A stretch of DNA of 64,000 nucleotides from Paracoccus marcusii (GTDB lineage: Bacteria > Pseudomonadota > Alphaproteobacteria > Rhodobacterales > Rhodobacteraceae). Below the pieces are notes generated by a model. It did no database searches. It was given only the letters and a program-made list of their open reading frames with translations, and had not been told where the DNA came from. Shown here in pieces: positions 33,998 through 42,652 of this stretch. Both the position numbers and the translations under genes were made by a program. The stretch is from positions 692,501 through 756,500 of the forward strand of contig NZ_CP117466.1 of NCBI RefSeq assembly GCF_028621715.1. Reading direction: 5' to 3'. Each line of letters begins with the position of its first letter. Within the stretch, counting starts at the first letter, position 1.

Positions 33998-35197
33998 TCA
34001 GCCCCCCGTTTCGTCATATAGGACCGCCCGCAGGCGGGTCAGCGCGGCGCGCGTCTGGTCGGCATCGGCCACCAGCGCCACCCGGATGAAGCCCGCGCCG
34101 GGATTGATCCCGTCCACGTCGCGCGACAGATAGGCGCCGGGCAGCACCTGGATGCCCGCCTGCGCCCACAGCGTCCGCGCGGCCTGTTCGCCGTCGGCCA
34201 CCGGCAGCCACAGAAAGAACCCGCCCTCCGGCGGCAGATAGCCGGGAATGTCGCCCAGGATTTCGTCTGCGATGCGGTATTTCTGTTGATACAGCGCCAG
34301 GCTGGCGGCCACGTGATCCTCGTCCGACCAGGCGGCGGTGCTGACGCGCTGCACCGGCAGCGGCAGCGGCGCGCCCGCATAGTTGCGCAGCCGCCGCATC
34401 TGGGCGATCTGGGCGCGGCCGCCCGCGGCGAAGCCAGACCGCAGGCCGGGCAGGTTCGACCGCTTGGACAGCGAATTGAACATCACCACCCGGTCGGGCA
34501 GGCCCATCGCGGTCGCGACCTGCAGGGCACCCGGCGGGGGCGCATCGCGCCAGATCTCGGAATAGCATTCGTCGGCCAGGATCAGGAAATCGTGCCTCTC
34601 GGCCAAGGTCACCAGCGTTTCCAGGTATTCGCGGTCGGCCACCGCCCCCTGCGGGTTGGCGGGCGAACACAGATAGGCCAGCGCCACCCGGTCCAGCAGC
34701 GCCGGGTCCAGCCCCGCGTAATCGGGCAGGTTGCCCGTGGCGGGCGTGGCCGGCACGAACAGCGCCTGCGCCTGCACCGCGGCGGCGGCGACCGCATAGA
34801 CCTGATAGAACGGGTTCGGCACCAGCACGATCGGCTGCTGGCCGGCCTTGGTCTCGGGGCACAGGGCCAGGGCCGCGTTGAACAGCCCCTCGCGCGTGCC
34901 GTTCAGCACCATCAGCCGGTCAGGTGAAACGTCCAGGCCATAGCGGCGGTCCAGCCAGCCGCCGATCGCCGACAGCAGTTCGGGCGCGCCCTCGTTCGGG
35001 GGGTATTTCGCCAGTTCGGGCAGGCTGTCGGCCATCACCTGCGCCACGAAACCGGGCATCGGGTGGCGGGGCTCTCCGATGGTCAGGATCATGGGGGATT
35101 CGCCGGGGGCCAGCCCCGGCTCGATATCCGACAACAGCGCCCGCAAACGCGGGAACGCGTAGTCCGGCAGGTTCGAGAACCGCTCGGGGAATGCCAT
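33998..35197 (-). CDS. Class I/II aminotransferase, DapC-like
   Basis: PLP-dependent fold-type I aminotransferase, 399 residues. Marks are [15 protein letters not shown] at the N terminus, [48 protein letters not shown] (PLP-ring Asp) and [20 protein letters not shown] with the Schiff-base Lys. The sequence resembles succinyldiaminopimelate aminotransferases, which would pair with the DapD encoded at 61 kb, but specificity is not decisive from motifs. GAGG precedes the ATG. It ends 4 bases before the ftsK start on the same strand. Confidence 0.88.
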   Translation of the reverse strand: MAFPERFSNLPDYAFPRLRALLSDIEPGLAPGESPMILTIGEPRHPMPGFVAQVMADSLPELAKYPPNEGAPELLSAIGGWLDRRYGLDVSPDRLMVLNGTREGLFNAALALCPETKAGQQPIVLVPNPFYQVYAVAAAAVQAQALFVPATPATGNLPDYAGLDPALLDRVALAYLCSPANPQGAVADREYLETLVTLAERHDFLILADECYSEIWRDAPPPGALQVATAMGLPDRVVMFNSLSKRSNLPGLRSGFAAGGRAQIAQMRRLRNYAGAPLPLPVQRVSTAAWSDEDHVAASLALYQQKYRIADEILGDIPGYLPPEGGFFLWLPVADGEQAARTLWAQAGIQVLPGAYLSRDVDGINPGAGFIRVALVADADQTRAALTRLRAVLYDETGG

Positions 35198-35282
35198 CTC
35201 TGCCTCGCTTTTCGGGGTCTGCGCCCCGTTCCTTGGCGGAAACATTAGCGTGATCCGGGCCTTGCGTCCAGCAAAGACCCGG

Positions 35283-36611
35283 TCACGCCAGCGCGCCCTC
35301 GGCCCCCGCCGCCACGCGCAGCAGATGCCGGTCCTGACCGGCATGGCCCAGCAGGCTGATCCCGCAGGCCGGGTGCCCGGTGGGCAGGGTGATCGCGGGC
35401 AGGCCCAGCAGGTTCGCGATCCGGGTGTTGCGCAGGGTCAGCAGGTTGGCGCGCACGAATTCCGACCCGTCGGTCATCAGCCGTTGGGTCGCGGGCGGCA
35501 GGATCGGCACCGTCGGCAGCAGCACGGCGTCGTATCCGCCGACGACCTCCTTGATCCACTTGCGGCGCACGCGGGCCAGGCTTTCCCATGCCGCGACATA
35601 GTCGGGCGCGCTGACCCCTGCCCCGCCACGGAACCGCTCCAGGATGGGCTGCCACATCAGTTCCGGCGCATCCTCGATCTGGGCGCGCCAGATGCCATAG
35701 GCCTCGGGGGCGAACAGCTGCGGCGACAGGGCCATGGCCTTGTCCAGCCAGTCGGTCGAGACGTGCGCGATCTGCGCACCGGCCCGACCCAGCCTATCCA
35801 CCGCGTCCTGGAACGCCGTCACCGGCCCGGATTCGGCGTCGTCGAAGGGCAGCCCCTCCAGCACCATCAGGCGCAGGCCCTGCACGCTGGCGCCGTCCAG
35901 GTCGGGGGCCCGCTGGTCGGCCATGATCGCAAAGATCTGGGCACAGTCCTCGACGCTGCGGGCGATGGGGCCCGCGATGTCGAACCTGCGCGCCAAGGGC
36001 ACCACGCCCTTTTCGGGCAGCGCGCCATGCGTGGGCTTGAACCCCACCAGCCCGTTCCACGCCGCGGGCACGCGGACGGACCCGCCCGTGTCGGTGCCAA
36101 CCGCCGCCGCCGCCAGCCCCAGCGCCACCGACACCGCCGCCCCGGATGACGAGCCCCCCGGCGCCAGGTCCGGGTCCAGCGCATTGGGCGGCGTCGCCGT
36201 GCGCGGGTTCAGCCCCAGCCCGGAAAACGCCAGTTCGGTCATGTGGGTCTTGCCTAGGCAGACCATGCCGCGACGGGCCGCGCGCGCCAGGATGTTGGCG
36301 TCCTTGCGCGGCACGCGCCCCTCCAGCAGGCGCGATCCGGCCTCGGTCACGGTGCCGCCGCTGTCGATGTTGTCCTTCCAGCTGATGGCCACGCCGTCCA
36401 GCAGGCTGTGGCGGCGTTCCTGTTTGGCACGGTCATGGGCGGCCACGGCCTCGGACCGGGCGCGGGCGGCGGTCAGGCGGGCATAGATGCGCGCGCAGTC
36501 GGGGTGATCCTTCGCGGCGGCCAGATAGGCCTCGGTCTGGTCGATGGGGTCCAGGACCCCCGCCATGATGGCGCGGCCCTGCTGGGTGGCCGATGCCCGC
36601 AACCAGTCCAT
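35283..36611 (-). CDS. Amidase (amidase signature family)
   Basis: Amide hydrolase of 442 residues with the complete Ser-cisSer-Lys triad: VAISWKDNIDSGG (Lys), APGGSSSGAAVSVALG (cis-Ser) and GTDTGGSVRVPAAWNGLVGFKPTHG (nucleophile Ser). It lacks the GatB/GatC neighbours expected of a tRNA amidotransferase and is shorter than GatA, so it is more likely a catabolic or detoxifying amidase. The ATG directly abuts the stop of the SDHAF4-like gene, so the two are one transcript. Confidence 0.9.
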   Translation of the reverse strand: MDWLRASATQQGRAIMAGVLDPIDQTEAYLAAAKDHPDCARIYARLTAARARSEAVAAHDRAKQERRHSLLDGVAISWKDNIDSGGTVTEAGSRLLEGRVPRKDANILARAARRGMVCLGKTHMTELAFSGLGLNPRTATPPNALDPDLAPGGSSSGAAVSVALGLAAAAVGTDTGGSVRVPAAWNGLVGFKPTHGALPEKGVVPLARRFDIAGPIARSVEDCAQIFAIMADQRAPDLDGASVQGLRLMVLEGLPFDDAESGPVTAFQDAVDRLGRAGAQIAHVSTDWLDKAMALSPQLFAPEAYGIWRAQIEDAPELMWQPILERFRGGAGVSAPDYVAAWESLARVRRKWIKEVVGGYDAVLLPTVPILPPATQRLMTDGSEFVRANLLTLRNTRIANLLGLPAITLPTGHPACGISLLGHAGQDRHLLRVAAGAEGALA

Positions 36612-36788
36612 TCAGAAATCCACCGCGATTCCGCCCTTTTCCCAGTCGCCATAGCGGACCGGCTCCGGCCCGTCGCGCCCGCCGTATTCGACCGGCAGGA
36701 TCTGCCCGGCCTGCTGTTTCCTGCGGGCCTCGGCCTCGGCCAGGGCGCGCTGTGCGGCGGCGGGCAGGGCGGGGGTGTCATCGCTCAT
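36612..36788 (-). CDS. DUF1674 / SDHAF4-like protein
   Basis: A 58-residue protein of the DUF1674 family, whose mitochondrial member SDHAF4 protects and matures the flavinylated succinate dehydrogenase subunit. The C-terminal signature EYGGRDGPEPVRYGDWEKGGIAVDF is complete and ends exactly at the protein terminus, as in the family. It is read from ATG with a GGAAAGATCCTCC leader. No sdh genes are nearby. The amidase start follows immediately. Confidence 0.88.
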   Translation of the reverse strand: MSDDTPALPAAAQRALAEAEARRKQQAGQILPVEYGGRDGPEPVRYGDWEKGGIAVDF

Positions 36789-36860
36789 GGAAAGATCCTC
36801 CGAATGGGCGTAAGGGGTCGCGGAACAGTGTTGAACATCACTTAGGCAAAGGAAAGCGTT

Positions 36861-38132
36861 TTGGCAAAGCCGGGCGGCGATATGGCGCGCAAGGGCGCAT
36901 TGCGATTGATCCAGGGCGTGCGCGACGGGCGGTCCCTGTCGGACCAGTCCGGCAGCCTGCGCGCGCTGCCGGTGGCCGAACAGGCCCGGGCGGCCCGGCT
37001 GGCGGCCGAGACGCTGCGCCATCAGGGTCGCGCGGACGTGGTGATCGACGCCTTCGTGAACCGCAGGCCCGCCCCCCAGATCGCCGACGTGCTGCGCCTG
37101 GCCGTGGTCGAGATGCTGGAGCTGGGCGCCCCTGCCCACGGCGTCGTGGGTGCGGCGGTCGACCTGACCCGGACGCTGGGCGCGCGCGGCCAGGCGGCGG
37201 CGGGCATGGTCAACGCGGTCCTGCGCAAGGCGGGCGCGTATCAGGGCTGGGCCGACCTAGCCCCGCAACCCTTGCCCGAATGGCTGCGCGGCCCGCTGGT
37301 CGAGGCTTACGGCGACGCGGTGATGACCGCCATCGAGGCCGCCCATCAGCGCGGCGCGCCCCTGGACCTGACGATGAAGCCCAGCGCGGACCCGGTGCCG
37401 GGCGCCGATGCGCTGCCCACCGGGTCGTGGCGCCTGCAGGGTCCGGTGCAGGTGACCGCCCTGCCGGGGTTCGATGAGGGCCAGTGGTGGGTCCAGGATG
37501 CCGCCGCGGCCCTGCCCGCGCGCCTGCTGGCCCCGCAGCCCGGCGAACGCATTGCAGACCTGTGCGCGGCGCCCGGCGGCAAGACGCTGCAGCTGGCGGC
37601 GGCCGGTGCCCATGTCACCGCCGTGGACATCAGCGAACAGCGCCTGCGCCGCGTGACCGAGAACCTGGCCCGCTGCGGGCTGACCGCCGATCTGGTCACG
37701 GCCGACGTGCTGGACTGGCGCCCCGACGTGGCACCCGACGCGATCCTGCTGGACGCGCCCTGCAGCGCCACGGGCACCATCCGCCGCCATCCCGACCTGC
37801 CCTTCATCCGCGACGGCCACGGCATCGCCGAGCTGATCGAGCTGCAGGCGACCCTGCTGGATCACGCGCTGTCGGTGCTGCGGCCCGGTGGGCGGCTGGT
37901 CTATGCCACCTGCTCGCTGATCCCCGACGAGGGCGAGGTCCAGATCGACGAGGTGCTGGTCCGCCATCCCGGCGTGATCGTGGAACGCCCGGACCTGTCG
38001 CGGATCGACCTGCCCGGCATCGACCCCGCCTGGATCACCGAGGAGGGCGGCCTGCGCCTGCGCCCGGATTACTGGGCCGACCGGGGCGGGATGGACGGGT
38101 TCTACATGGCTTGCCTGCGCAAGCCCGGCTGA
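36861..38132 (+). CDS. rsmB: 16S rRNA m5C967 methyltransferase RsmB
   Basis: SAM-dependent RNA cytosine-5 methyltransferase of 423 residues. A NusB-like RNA-binding domain (about 15-140) precedes the catalytic domain, which has IADLCAAPGGKTLQLA (SAM site), ILLDAPCSATGTIRRHPDL (motif IV Cys) and LVYATCSLIPDEGE (motif VI Cys). I take the TTG at 36861 because AAAGGAAAG lies just upstream; an ATG at 36882 is the alternative. It opens the rightward block through purH and lspA. Confidence 0.92.
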   Translation: MAKPGGDMARKGALRLIQGVRDGRSLSDQSGSLRALPVAEQARAARLAAETLRHQGRADVVIDAFVNRRPAPQIADVLRLAVVEMLELGAPAHGVVGAAVDLTRTLGARGQAAAGMVNAVLRKAGAYQGWADLAPQPLPEWLRGPLVEAYGDAVMTAIEAAHQRGAPLDLTMKPSADPVPGADALPTGSWRLQGPVQVTALPGFDEGQWWVQDAAAALPARLLAPQPGERIADLCAAPGGKTLQLAAAGAHVTAVDISEQRLRRVTENLARCGLTADLVTADVLDWRPDVAPDAILLDAPCSATGTIRRHPDLPFIRDGHGIAELIELQATLLDHALSVLRPGGRLVYATCSLIPDEGEVQIDEVLVRHPGVIVERPDLSRIDLPGIDPAWITEEGGLRLRPDYWADRGGMDGFYMACLRKPG

Positions 38133-38192
38133 ACGGAACCGTCGGGCCACCTTGCGCCTTCCTTCCGCGAATGCGGATGAAAGGATGACCAG

Positions 38193-38369
38193 ATGAGGCT
38201 GACCACTGTCGCGATGGGACTGAAACTGGCGCAGGCCGTCCTGCGCACGCGCGGCGCCAGCACGGCGGCCAAGGGTGCGGGCGGCCTTGCCTCGGGGATC
38301 GGCACGGCCGTGATGGTCGTGGCGGCGGTGCAGCTGGCGCAGCAGCTGTTCTCGTCGCGCAAGCGCTGA
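38193..38369 (+). CDS. Small hypothetical membrane protein (58 residues)
   Basis: Short ORF between rsmB and purH with AAAGGA 8 bases before its ATG. The product starts MRLTTVAMGLKLAQAVLRTRG, has a Gly/Ala linker (AAKGAGGLASGIG), and a hydrophobic helix about residues 36-52 (TAVMVVAAVQLAQQLF), ending with a basic tail SSRKR. That layout suggests a single-pass inner-membrane microprotein. I do not recognise a family. The reverse-strand ORF over the same bases has no ribosome-binding site. Confidence 0.55.
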   Translation: MRLTTVAMGLKLAQAVLRTRGASTAAKGAGGLASGIGTAVMVVAAVQLAQQLFSSRKR

Positions 38370-38430
38370 GGCGCTGGACCTTCGGCGGGGGTTTCGGTAA
38401 CTGGGCGTCACCCAGAGACACGAGGCCCCC

Positions 38431-40017
38431 ATGTCCGACCCCGTCGCCATCCGACGCGCGCTTCTCTCCGTTTCCGACAAGACCGGCCTGATCGATTTCG
38501 CCCGCGCCCTGGATGCGCGCGGCGTCCAGATCCTGTCCACCGGCGGCAGCGCCAAGGCCCTGCGCGACGCGGGCCTGTCCGTGACCGACGTGGCAGACGT
38601 GACGGGTTTCCCGGAAATGATGGACGGCCGCGTCAAGACGCTGCACCCGGCGGTGCATGGCGGCCTGTTGGCGCTGCGCGACAACGCGGACCACGTGGCG
38701 GCGATGGAGGAGCATGGCATCGGCGCGATCGACCTGCTGGTCGTGAACCTCTATCCGTTCGAGGAGACCGTCGCCAAGGGCGCGGCCTATGACGACTGCA
38801 TCGAGAACATCGACATTGGCGGCCCGGCAATGATCCGCGCCGCGGCCAAGAACCACGGCTTTGTCACCGTTGTCGTGGACGTTCAGGATTACGACGCCGT
38901 TCTGGCCGAACTGGACGCGAATGGCGGGACCACCCTGCCCTTCCGGCAGCGGATGGCGCAGACGGCCTATGCCCGCACCGCGGCCTATGACGCCGCCGTC
39001 AGCACCTGGATGGCGGATGCGATCGGGGAGGCCACGCCCCGCCGCCGCGCCTTTGCCGGTACGCTGGCGCAAGGCCTGCGATATGGCGAGAACCCGCACC
39101 AGCAGGCGGCCTTCTATGTCACGGGCGATGCGCGCCCCGGCGTTGCCACCGCGCAACAGCATCAGGGCAAGGAGCTGTCCTACAACAACATCAACGACAC
39201 CGATGCCGCCTTCGAGCTGGTGTCCGAGTTCGACCCGGCGGAGGGCCCCGCCTGCGCGATCATCAAGCACGCCAATCCCTGCGGCGTGGCCCAGGGCGCG
39301 ACCGCGCTGGAGGCCTATAAGCGGGCGTTTGATTGCGACCGCACCTCCGCCTTCGGCGGCATCATCGCGCTGAACCAGCCGCTGGACGGGGCCACCGCGG
39401 AAGAGATCGTCAAGATCTTCACCGAGGTCGTCATCGCCCCCGATGCCGACGCCGACGCGCGCCGCATCTTTGCCGCCAAGAAGAACCTGCGCCTGCTGAC
39501 CACGGGCGGTCTGCCCGATCCGCGGGCGGGCGGGCTGACCTTCCGGCAGGTGTCGGGCGGCATGCTGATCCAGGGTCGCGACAACGGCCATGTGGCCCGC
39601 GCCGACCTGCGCATCGTGTCCGACCGCCAGCCGTCGGAACAGGAACTGGCCGACCTGATGTTCGCCTGGACCGTCGCCAAGCACGTGAAATCCAATGCCA
39701 TCGTCTATGCCAAGGACCTGGCCACCGTCGGCATCGGCGCGGGCCAGATGAGCCGCGTGGACAGCACCCGCATCGGGCGGCGCAAGTCCGAGGACATGGC
39801 CCAGGTCCTGGGCCTGTCGGAACCGCTGACCAATGGCGCGGCGGTGGCGTCCGACGCGTTCTTCCCCTTTGCCGACGGCATCGAGGCCCTGGCCGAGGCC
39901 GGCGCCCGCGCGGTCATCCAGCCCGGCGGGTCGATGCGCGACGACGAGGTGATCGCGGCGGCCAACCGCCTTGGGCTGGCGATGGTCCTGACCGGCCAGC
40001 GTCACTTCCGCCACTGA
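38431..40017 (+). CDS. purH: Bifunctional AICAR formyltransferase/IMP cyclohydrolase PurH
   Basis: Last two steps of purine synthesis; 528 residues. The N-terminal IMP cyclohydrolase domain (MGS fold) has [18 protein letters not shown] and [15 protein letters not shown]; the AICAR transformylase domain has [32 protein letters not shown], the catalytic Lys-His in [12 protein letters not shown], and [16 protein letters not shown]. The C-terminal segment ending [14 protein letters not shown] is intact. Its TGA overlaps the lspA ATG by one base, so lipoprotein processing is translationally coupled to purine synthesis here. Confidence 0.97.
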   Translation: MSDPVAIRRALLSVSDKTGLIDFARALDARGVQILSTGGSAKALRDAGLSVTDVADVTGFPEMMDGRVKTLHPAVHGGLLALRDNADHVAAMEEHGIGAIDLLVVNLYPFEETVAKGAAYDDCIENIDIGGPAMIRAAAKNHGFVTVVVDVQDYDAVLAELDANGGTTLPFRQRMAQTAYARTAAYDAAVSTWMADAIGEATPRRRAFAGTLAQGLRYGENPHQQAAFYVTGDARPGVATAQQHQGKELSYNNINDTDAAFELVSEFDPAEGPACAIIKHANPCGVAQGATALEAYKRAFDCDRTSAFGGIIALNQPLDGATAEEIVKIFTEVVIAPDADADARRIFAAKKNLRLLTTGGLPDPRAGGLTFRQVSGGMLIQGRDNGHVARADLRIVSDRQPSEQELADLMFAWTVAKHVKSNAIVYAKDLATVGIGAGQMSRVDSTRIGRRKSEDMAQVLGLSEPLTNGAAVASDAFFPFADGIEALAEAGARAVIQPGGSMRDDEVIAAANRLGLAMVLTGQRHFRH

Positions 40018-40712
40018 TGGCCGCGCCCGCGAAACCCGCCGCCCGCAAGGCGCGCCCGGCACCCCAGCCCGCGCGCAGCGACATGCGGCCGGTGATCTGG
40101 GTCGCGCTGGCGATCTTTCTGGCCGACCAGGCGCTGAAATACGTCGTCGTCCACATGCTGGACCTGGACCGCGTGCGGTCGATCGACGTGTTCCCCCCCT
40201 GGCTGAACCTGCGCATGGCCTGGAACCAGGGCGTGAACTTCGGCCTGATGGCGTCGGATACGGACATCATGCGCTGGGTGCTGATCGGGGTGGCGCTGGT
40301 CATCTGCACCTGGGTATGGATCTGGGTCTGGCGCGCGGGCCTGGGGCGGTTCGCCCGCATTTCGGCCGGGCTGCTGATCGGCGGCGCGCTGGGCAACGTG
40401 GTGGACCGCGTTCTTTATGGTGCGGTGGCCGATTTCCTGAACATGTCGCTGCCGGGCTGGCAGAACCCCTACAGCTTCAACGTGGCCGACATCTCGATCT
40501 TTGCGGGCGCGTTGGGGCTGGTGCTGATGCCGCAGCCCAAGACGACCGAAACCCCCGCCCCGGCAAAGCCCCGCACACAGCGCACGGCGCCCAAGCCGCC
40601 TGCGCGTCCGGCACCCAAGGTGCCTTCGCCGCCGCCCGCCGGTCCGCGCCAGCCCGACCTGTTCGCGCCCGCCGACCAACAGGGTCGTGACGGCGACGGA
40701 AAACCGGGCTAG
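40017..40712 (+). CDS. lspA: Lipoprotein signal peptidase LspA with long termini
   Basis: Inner-membrane aspartyl protease that cleaves prolipoproteins; 231 residues versus the usual 160-170. Both catalytic Asp motifs are present: GGALGNVVDRVLYGAVADF and SFNVADISIFAG. Four transmembrane helices fit. Extra length comes from a basic Ala/Pro N-terminal extension (about 20 residues) and a Pro-rich C-terminal tail of some 55 residues (KTTETPAPAKPRT onward). The gene starts within the purH stop (TGATG). Several predicted lipoproteins in this window are its likely substrates. Confidence 0.93.
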   Translation: MAAPAKPAARKARPAPQPARSDMRPVIWVALAIFLADQALKYVVVHMLDLDRVRSIDVFPPWLNLRMAWNQGVNFGLMASDTDIMRWVLIGVALVICTWVWIWVWRAGLGRFARISAGLLIGGALGNVVDRVLYGAVADFLNMSLPGWQNPYSFNVADISIFAGALGLVLMPQPKTTETPAPAKPRTQRTAPKPPARPAPKVPSPPPAGPRQPDLFAPADQQGRDGDGKPG

Positions 40713-40742
40713 AACGGCGCAACGGACCAAAGGGGGCAGGAC

Positions 40743-41261
40743 ATGCGGACAAGCGCGCTGGTGATCGGATTTGCGGCCGCGATGGGGCTTTCCGCCTGTG
40801 GCGGCGGGACGCTGAACAATATCGGCGCGGGCCAGGTGGGGCCGGACGAATTCGCGATCCTGCCCACGCGGTCGCTGTCGATGCCGCCCGATCTGGCGGT
40901 GCTGCCCGCACCCACGCCGGGCGGCGCGAACATCACCGATCCGAACCCCCGCGGCGACGCGGTCGCCGCCCTGGGCGGCAACCCGGAACGGCTGGCGAAC
41001 CAGGGCATCGGGGCCGCGGACCAGGCGCTGGTCGCGCAGGCCGCCCGCGCGGGCACCGACCCGCAGATCCGCGAACGCCTGGCGCAATCGGATGCCGAAT
41101 GGCGGGCCCGCAACGGCCGCCGCCCGCTGGAGCGCATCATGGGCACGCCGGTCTATCAGCGCGCCTATGCGCCGATGGCGCTGGACCCCGTCAGCGAACA
41201 GCGGCGCTGGCAGCGCGCCGGGGCCATCACCTCGACCGCGCCGGCGCCCGCGGCAGAGTGA
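40743..41261 (+). CDS. DUF3035 lipoprotein
   Basis: Predicted lipoprotein of 172 residues: signal MRTSALVIGFAAAMGLSAC with lipobox Cys19. The DUF3035 core is seen in VGPDEFAILPTRSLSMPPDLAVLPAPTPGGANITDPNPRGDAVAALGGNP, a region common in alphaproteobacteria next to lspA, and its Pro/Gly-rich nature suggests an extended outer-membrane tether. Function unknown. GGGGGCAGG precedes the ATG. Its stop overlaps the P450 GTG start by GTGA. Confidence 0.88.
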   Translation: MRTSALVIGFAAAMGLSACGGGTLNNIGAGQVGPDEFAILPTRSLSMPPDLAVLPAPTPGGANITDPNPRGDAVAALGGNPERLANQGIGAADQALVAQAARAGTDPQIRERLAQSDAEWRARNGRRPLERIMGTPVYQRAYAPMALDPVSEQRRWQRAGAITSTAPAPAAE

Positions 41262-42478
41262 GCACCGCCGTCTTCGACCCGACGGACCCCGGTTTCGGGG
41301 CCGATCCCTGGCCCGCCTATGCGGCGCTCAGGGCGCAGCCGGGCCTGCCCCTCTGGCCGGGCTTCGGTGGCCATCTGGCATCGCGCATGGCGGATGTGCG
41401 CGCCATCGCGCTGGACCGGCGCATGGTGCGCGCGCCCGCGGCCTTTGCCCCGCCCGAACAGGTGCGCGCGATGCAGGTCGCGGGCAACTTCCATGACATG
41501 CCGTTCCACGAACGCTTCGTGCAGACCTCGATGCTGGACACGGATGGGCCGGATCACGACCGGCTGCGCCGCGCGGTGTTCCCGTTCTTTACCAGGACCC
41601 GGCTGGAGGGGATGCGCAGCTTCGTGACGTCCTGGGTCGATGCTGCGTTGGACCGCCTGGTCCCGCAGGGGCGGATCGATTTCATCGCCGATCTGGCGGC
41701 GCATCTGCCGGGGCAGGTGATCGGCCACCTGATCGGCACGGACCCGGCGCTGGCGCCGCAGATGACCGAATGGTCCGATCACGTGGTCAGCTATTTCGAC
41801 ATCGACCGGACGTCCGCCAAGAAGGCCCGCGCCGAGGAGGCCACGCGCCTGTTCGCGGCGCTGCTGGAGGACCTGCACGCCGAACGCGCCGCCCGCCCGC
41901 GCGACGACCTGATGTCCGCGATGATCGAGGCCGAGCGCGCGGGCCTGATGACCCATGACGAACTGATCGCCACGATCATGCAGATCCTGCATGCGGGGCA
42001 TGGATCGACCATCGACGTGCTGGGGTCGGGGATGGTGGCGCTGCTGGATCACCCGGACCAGGCGGCCCTGCTGCGCGCGCAGCCGGACCTGATGCCGCAG
42101 GCCGTGCAGGAGATGTTCCGCTTTGCCGCGCCGCTGCCGTTCTTTCACCGCTATGCGTCGGAGGACCTGACGATCTGCGGGCGGGACTGGCCCAAGGGCA
42201 CGCTGTTCGGGCTGCTTTACGCGTCGGCCAACCGCGACCCCGAGGCCTTTGCCGATGCCGACCGCTTTGACGTCACCCGCCGTCCGAACGTGCATCTGGC
42301 CTTTGGCGCAGGCGTGCACGTCTGTCTGGGCAATAATCTGGCGCGACTGAACATGGAGACGCTGTTCACGGCCCTGCTGGCCCGCGCGCCGGGGATGGCG
42401 GCGGATGGGCCGGTGCGGTGGAAACAGGGGCTGCAGGCGCATGGGCCGCTGTCCTTGCCGGTGCGTCTGACCGCCTGA
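41258..42478 (+). CDS. Cytochrome P450 with atypical I-helix motif
   Basis: Haem-thiolate monooxygenase of 406 residues, soluble bacterial type. The haem loop is canonical, LAFGAGVHVCLGNNLARLNM with the Cys ligand near 355, and the K-helix ExxR is in VQEMFRFAAPLPFFHR. The I-helix motif, normally A/G-G-x-D/E-T-T/S, reads AGHGST (about 246-251): the acidic residue is Gly and the following Thr is Ser. This may alter oxygen activation or substrate. No ferredoxin or reductase gene is adjacent. The GTG start is fused to the DUF3035 stop (GTGA), placing it in the lspA transcript, an unusual position. Confidence 0.92.
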   Translation: MSTAVFDPTDPGFGADPWPAYAALRAQPGLPLWPGFGGHLASRMADVRAIALDRRMVRAPAAFAPPEQVRAMQVAGNFHDMPFHERFVQTSMLDTDGPDHDRLRRAVFPFFTRTRLEGMRSFVTSWVDAALDRLVPQGRIDFIADLAAHLPGQVIGHLIGTDPALAPQMTEWSDHVVSYFDIDRTSAKKARAEEATRLFAALLEDLHAERAARPRDDLMSAMIEAERAGLMTHDELIATIMQILHAGHGSTIDVLGSGMVALLDHPDQAALLRAQPDLMPQAVQEMFRFAAPLPFFHRYASEDLTICGRDWPKGTLFGLLYASANRDPEAFADADRFDVTRRPNVHLAFGAGVHVCLGNNLARLNMETLFTALLARAPGMAADGPVRWKQGLQAHGPLSLPVRLTA

Positions 42479-42502
42479 CCGGCGCACGGGTCGGAACGGG
42501 TC

Positions 42503-42537
42503 GCCCGGCCCGCCCCCAGCGAGGGGGCCGTCCGGGC
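42503..42537 (+). terminator. Two-part GC hairpin downstream of the P450 gene
   Basis: An outer 6-bp stem GCCCGG/CCGGGC and an inner 6-bp stem GCCCCC/GGGGGC are separated by a 3x3 internal loop, with loop AGCGA. No T-tract follows, so it is terminator-like only. The rest of the 174-base gap to the M16 gene holds no ORF that I can support; GAGGAGG for the peptidase lies at 42635. Confidence 0.4.
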
Positions 42538-42652
42538 GCGCGGCTGGCGCCGCGACCCCTGCCATCGGCGCTGCACATTCGCGCGAGCGTGGCTTGCGCG
42601 GCCTGCCCCTGACGTCCAAGTTGCCCCTCAGCAAGAGGAGGTTGCTCCACCC

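Noticed and set aside
38102..38362. Leftward 86-codon ORF opposite the small membrane protein
   Set aside because: No ribosome-binding site and no coherent protein features. The rightward ORF has both a Shine-Dalgarno and a hydrophobic helix.
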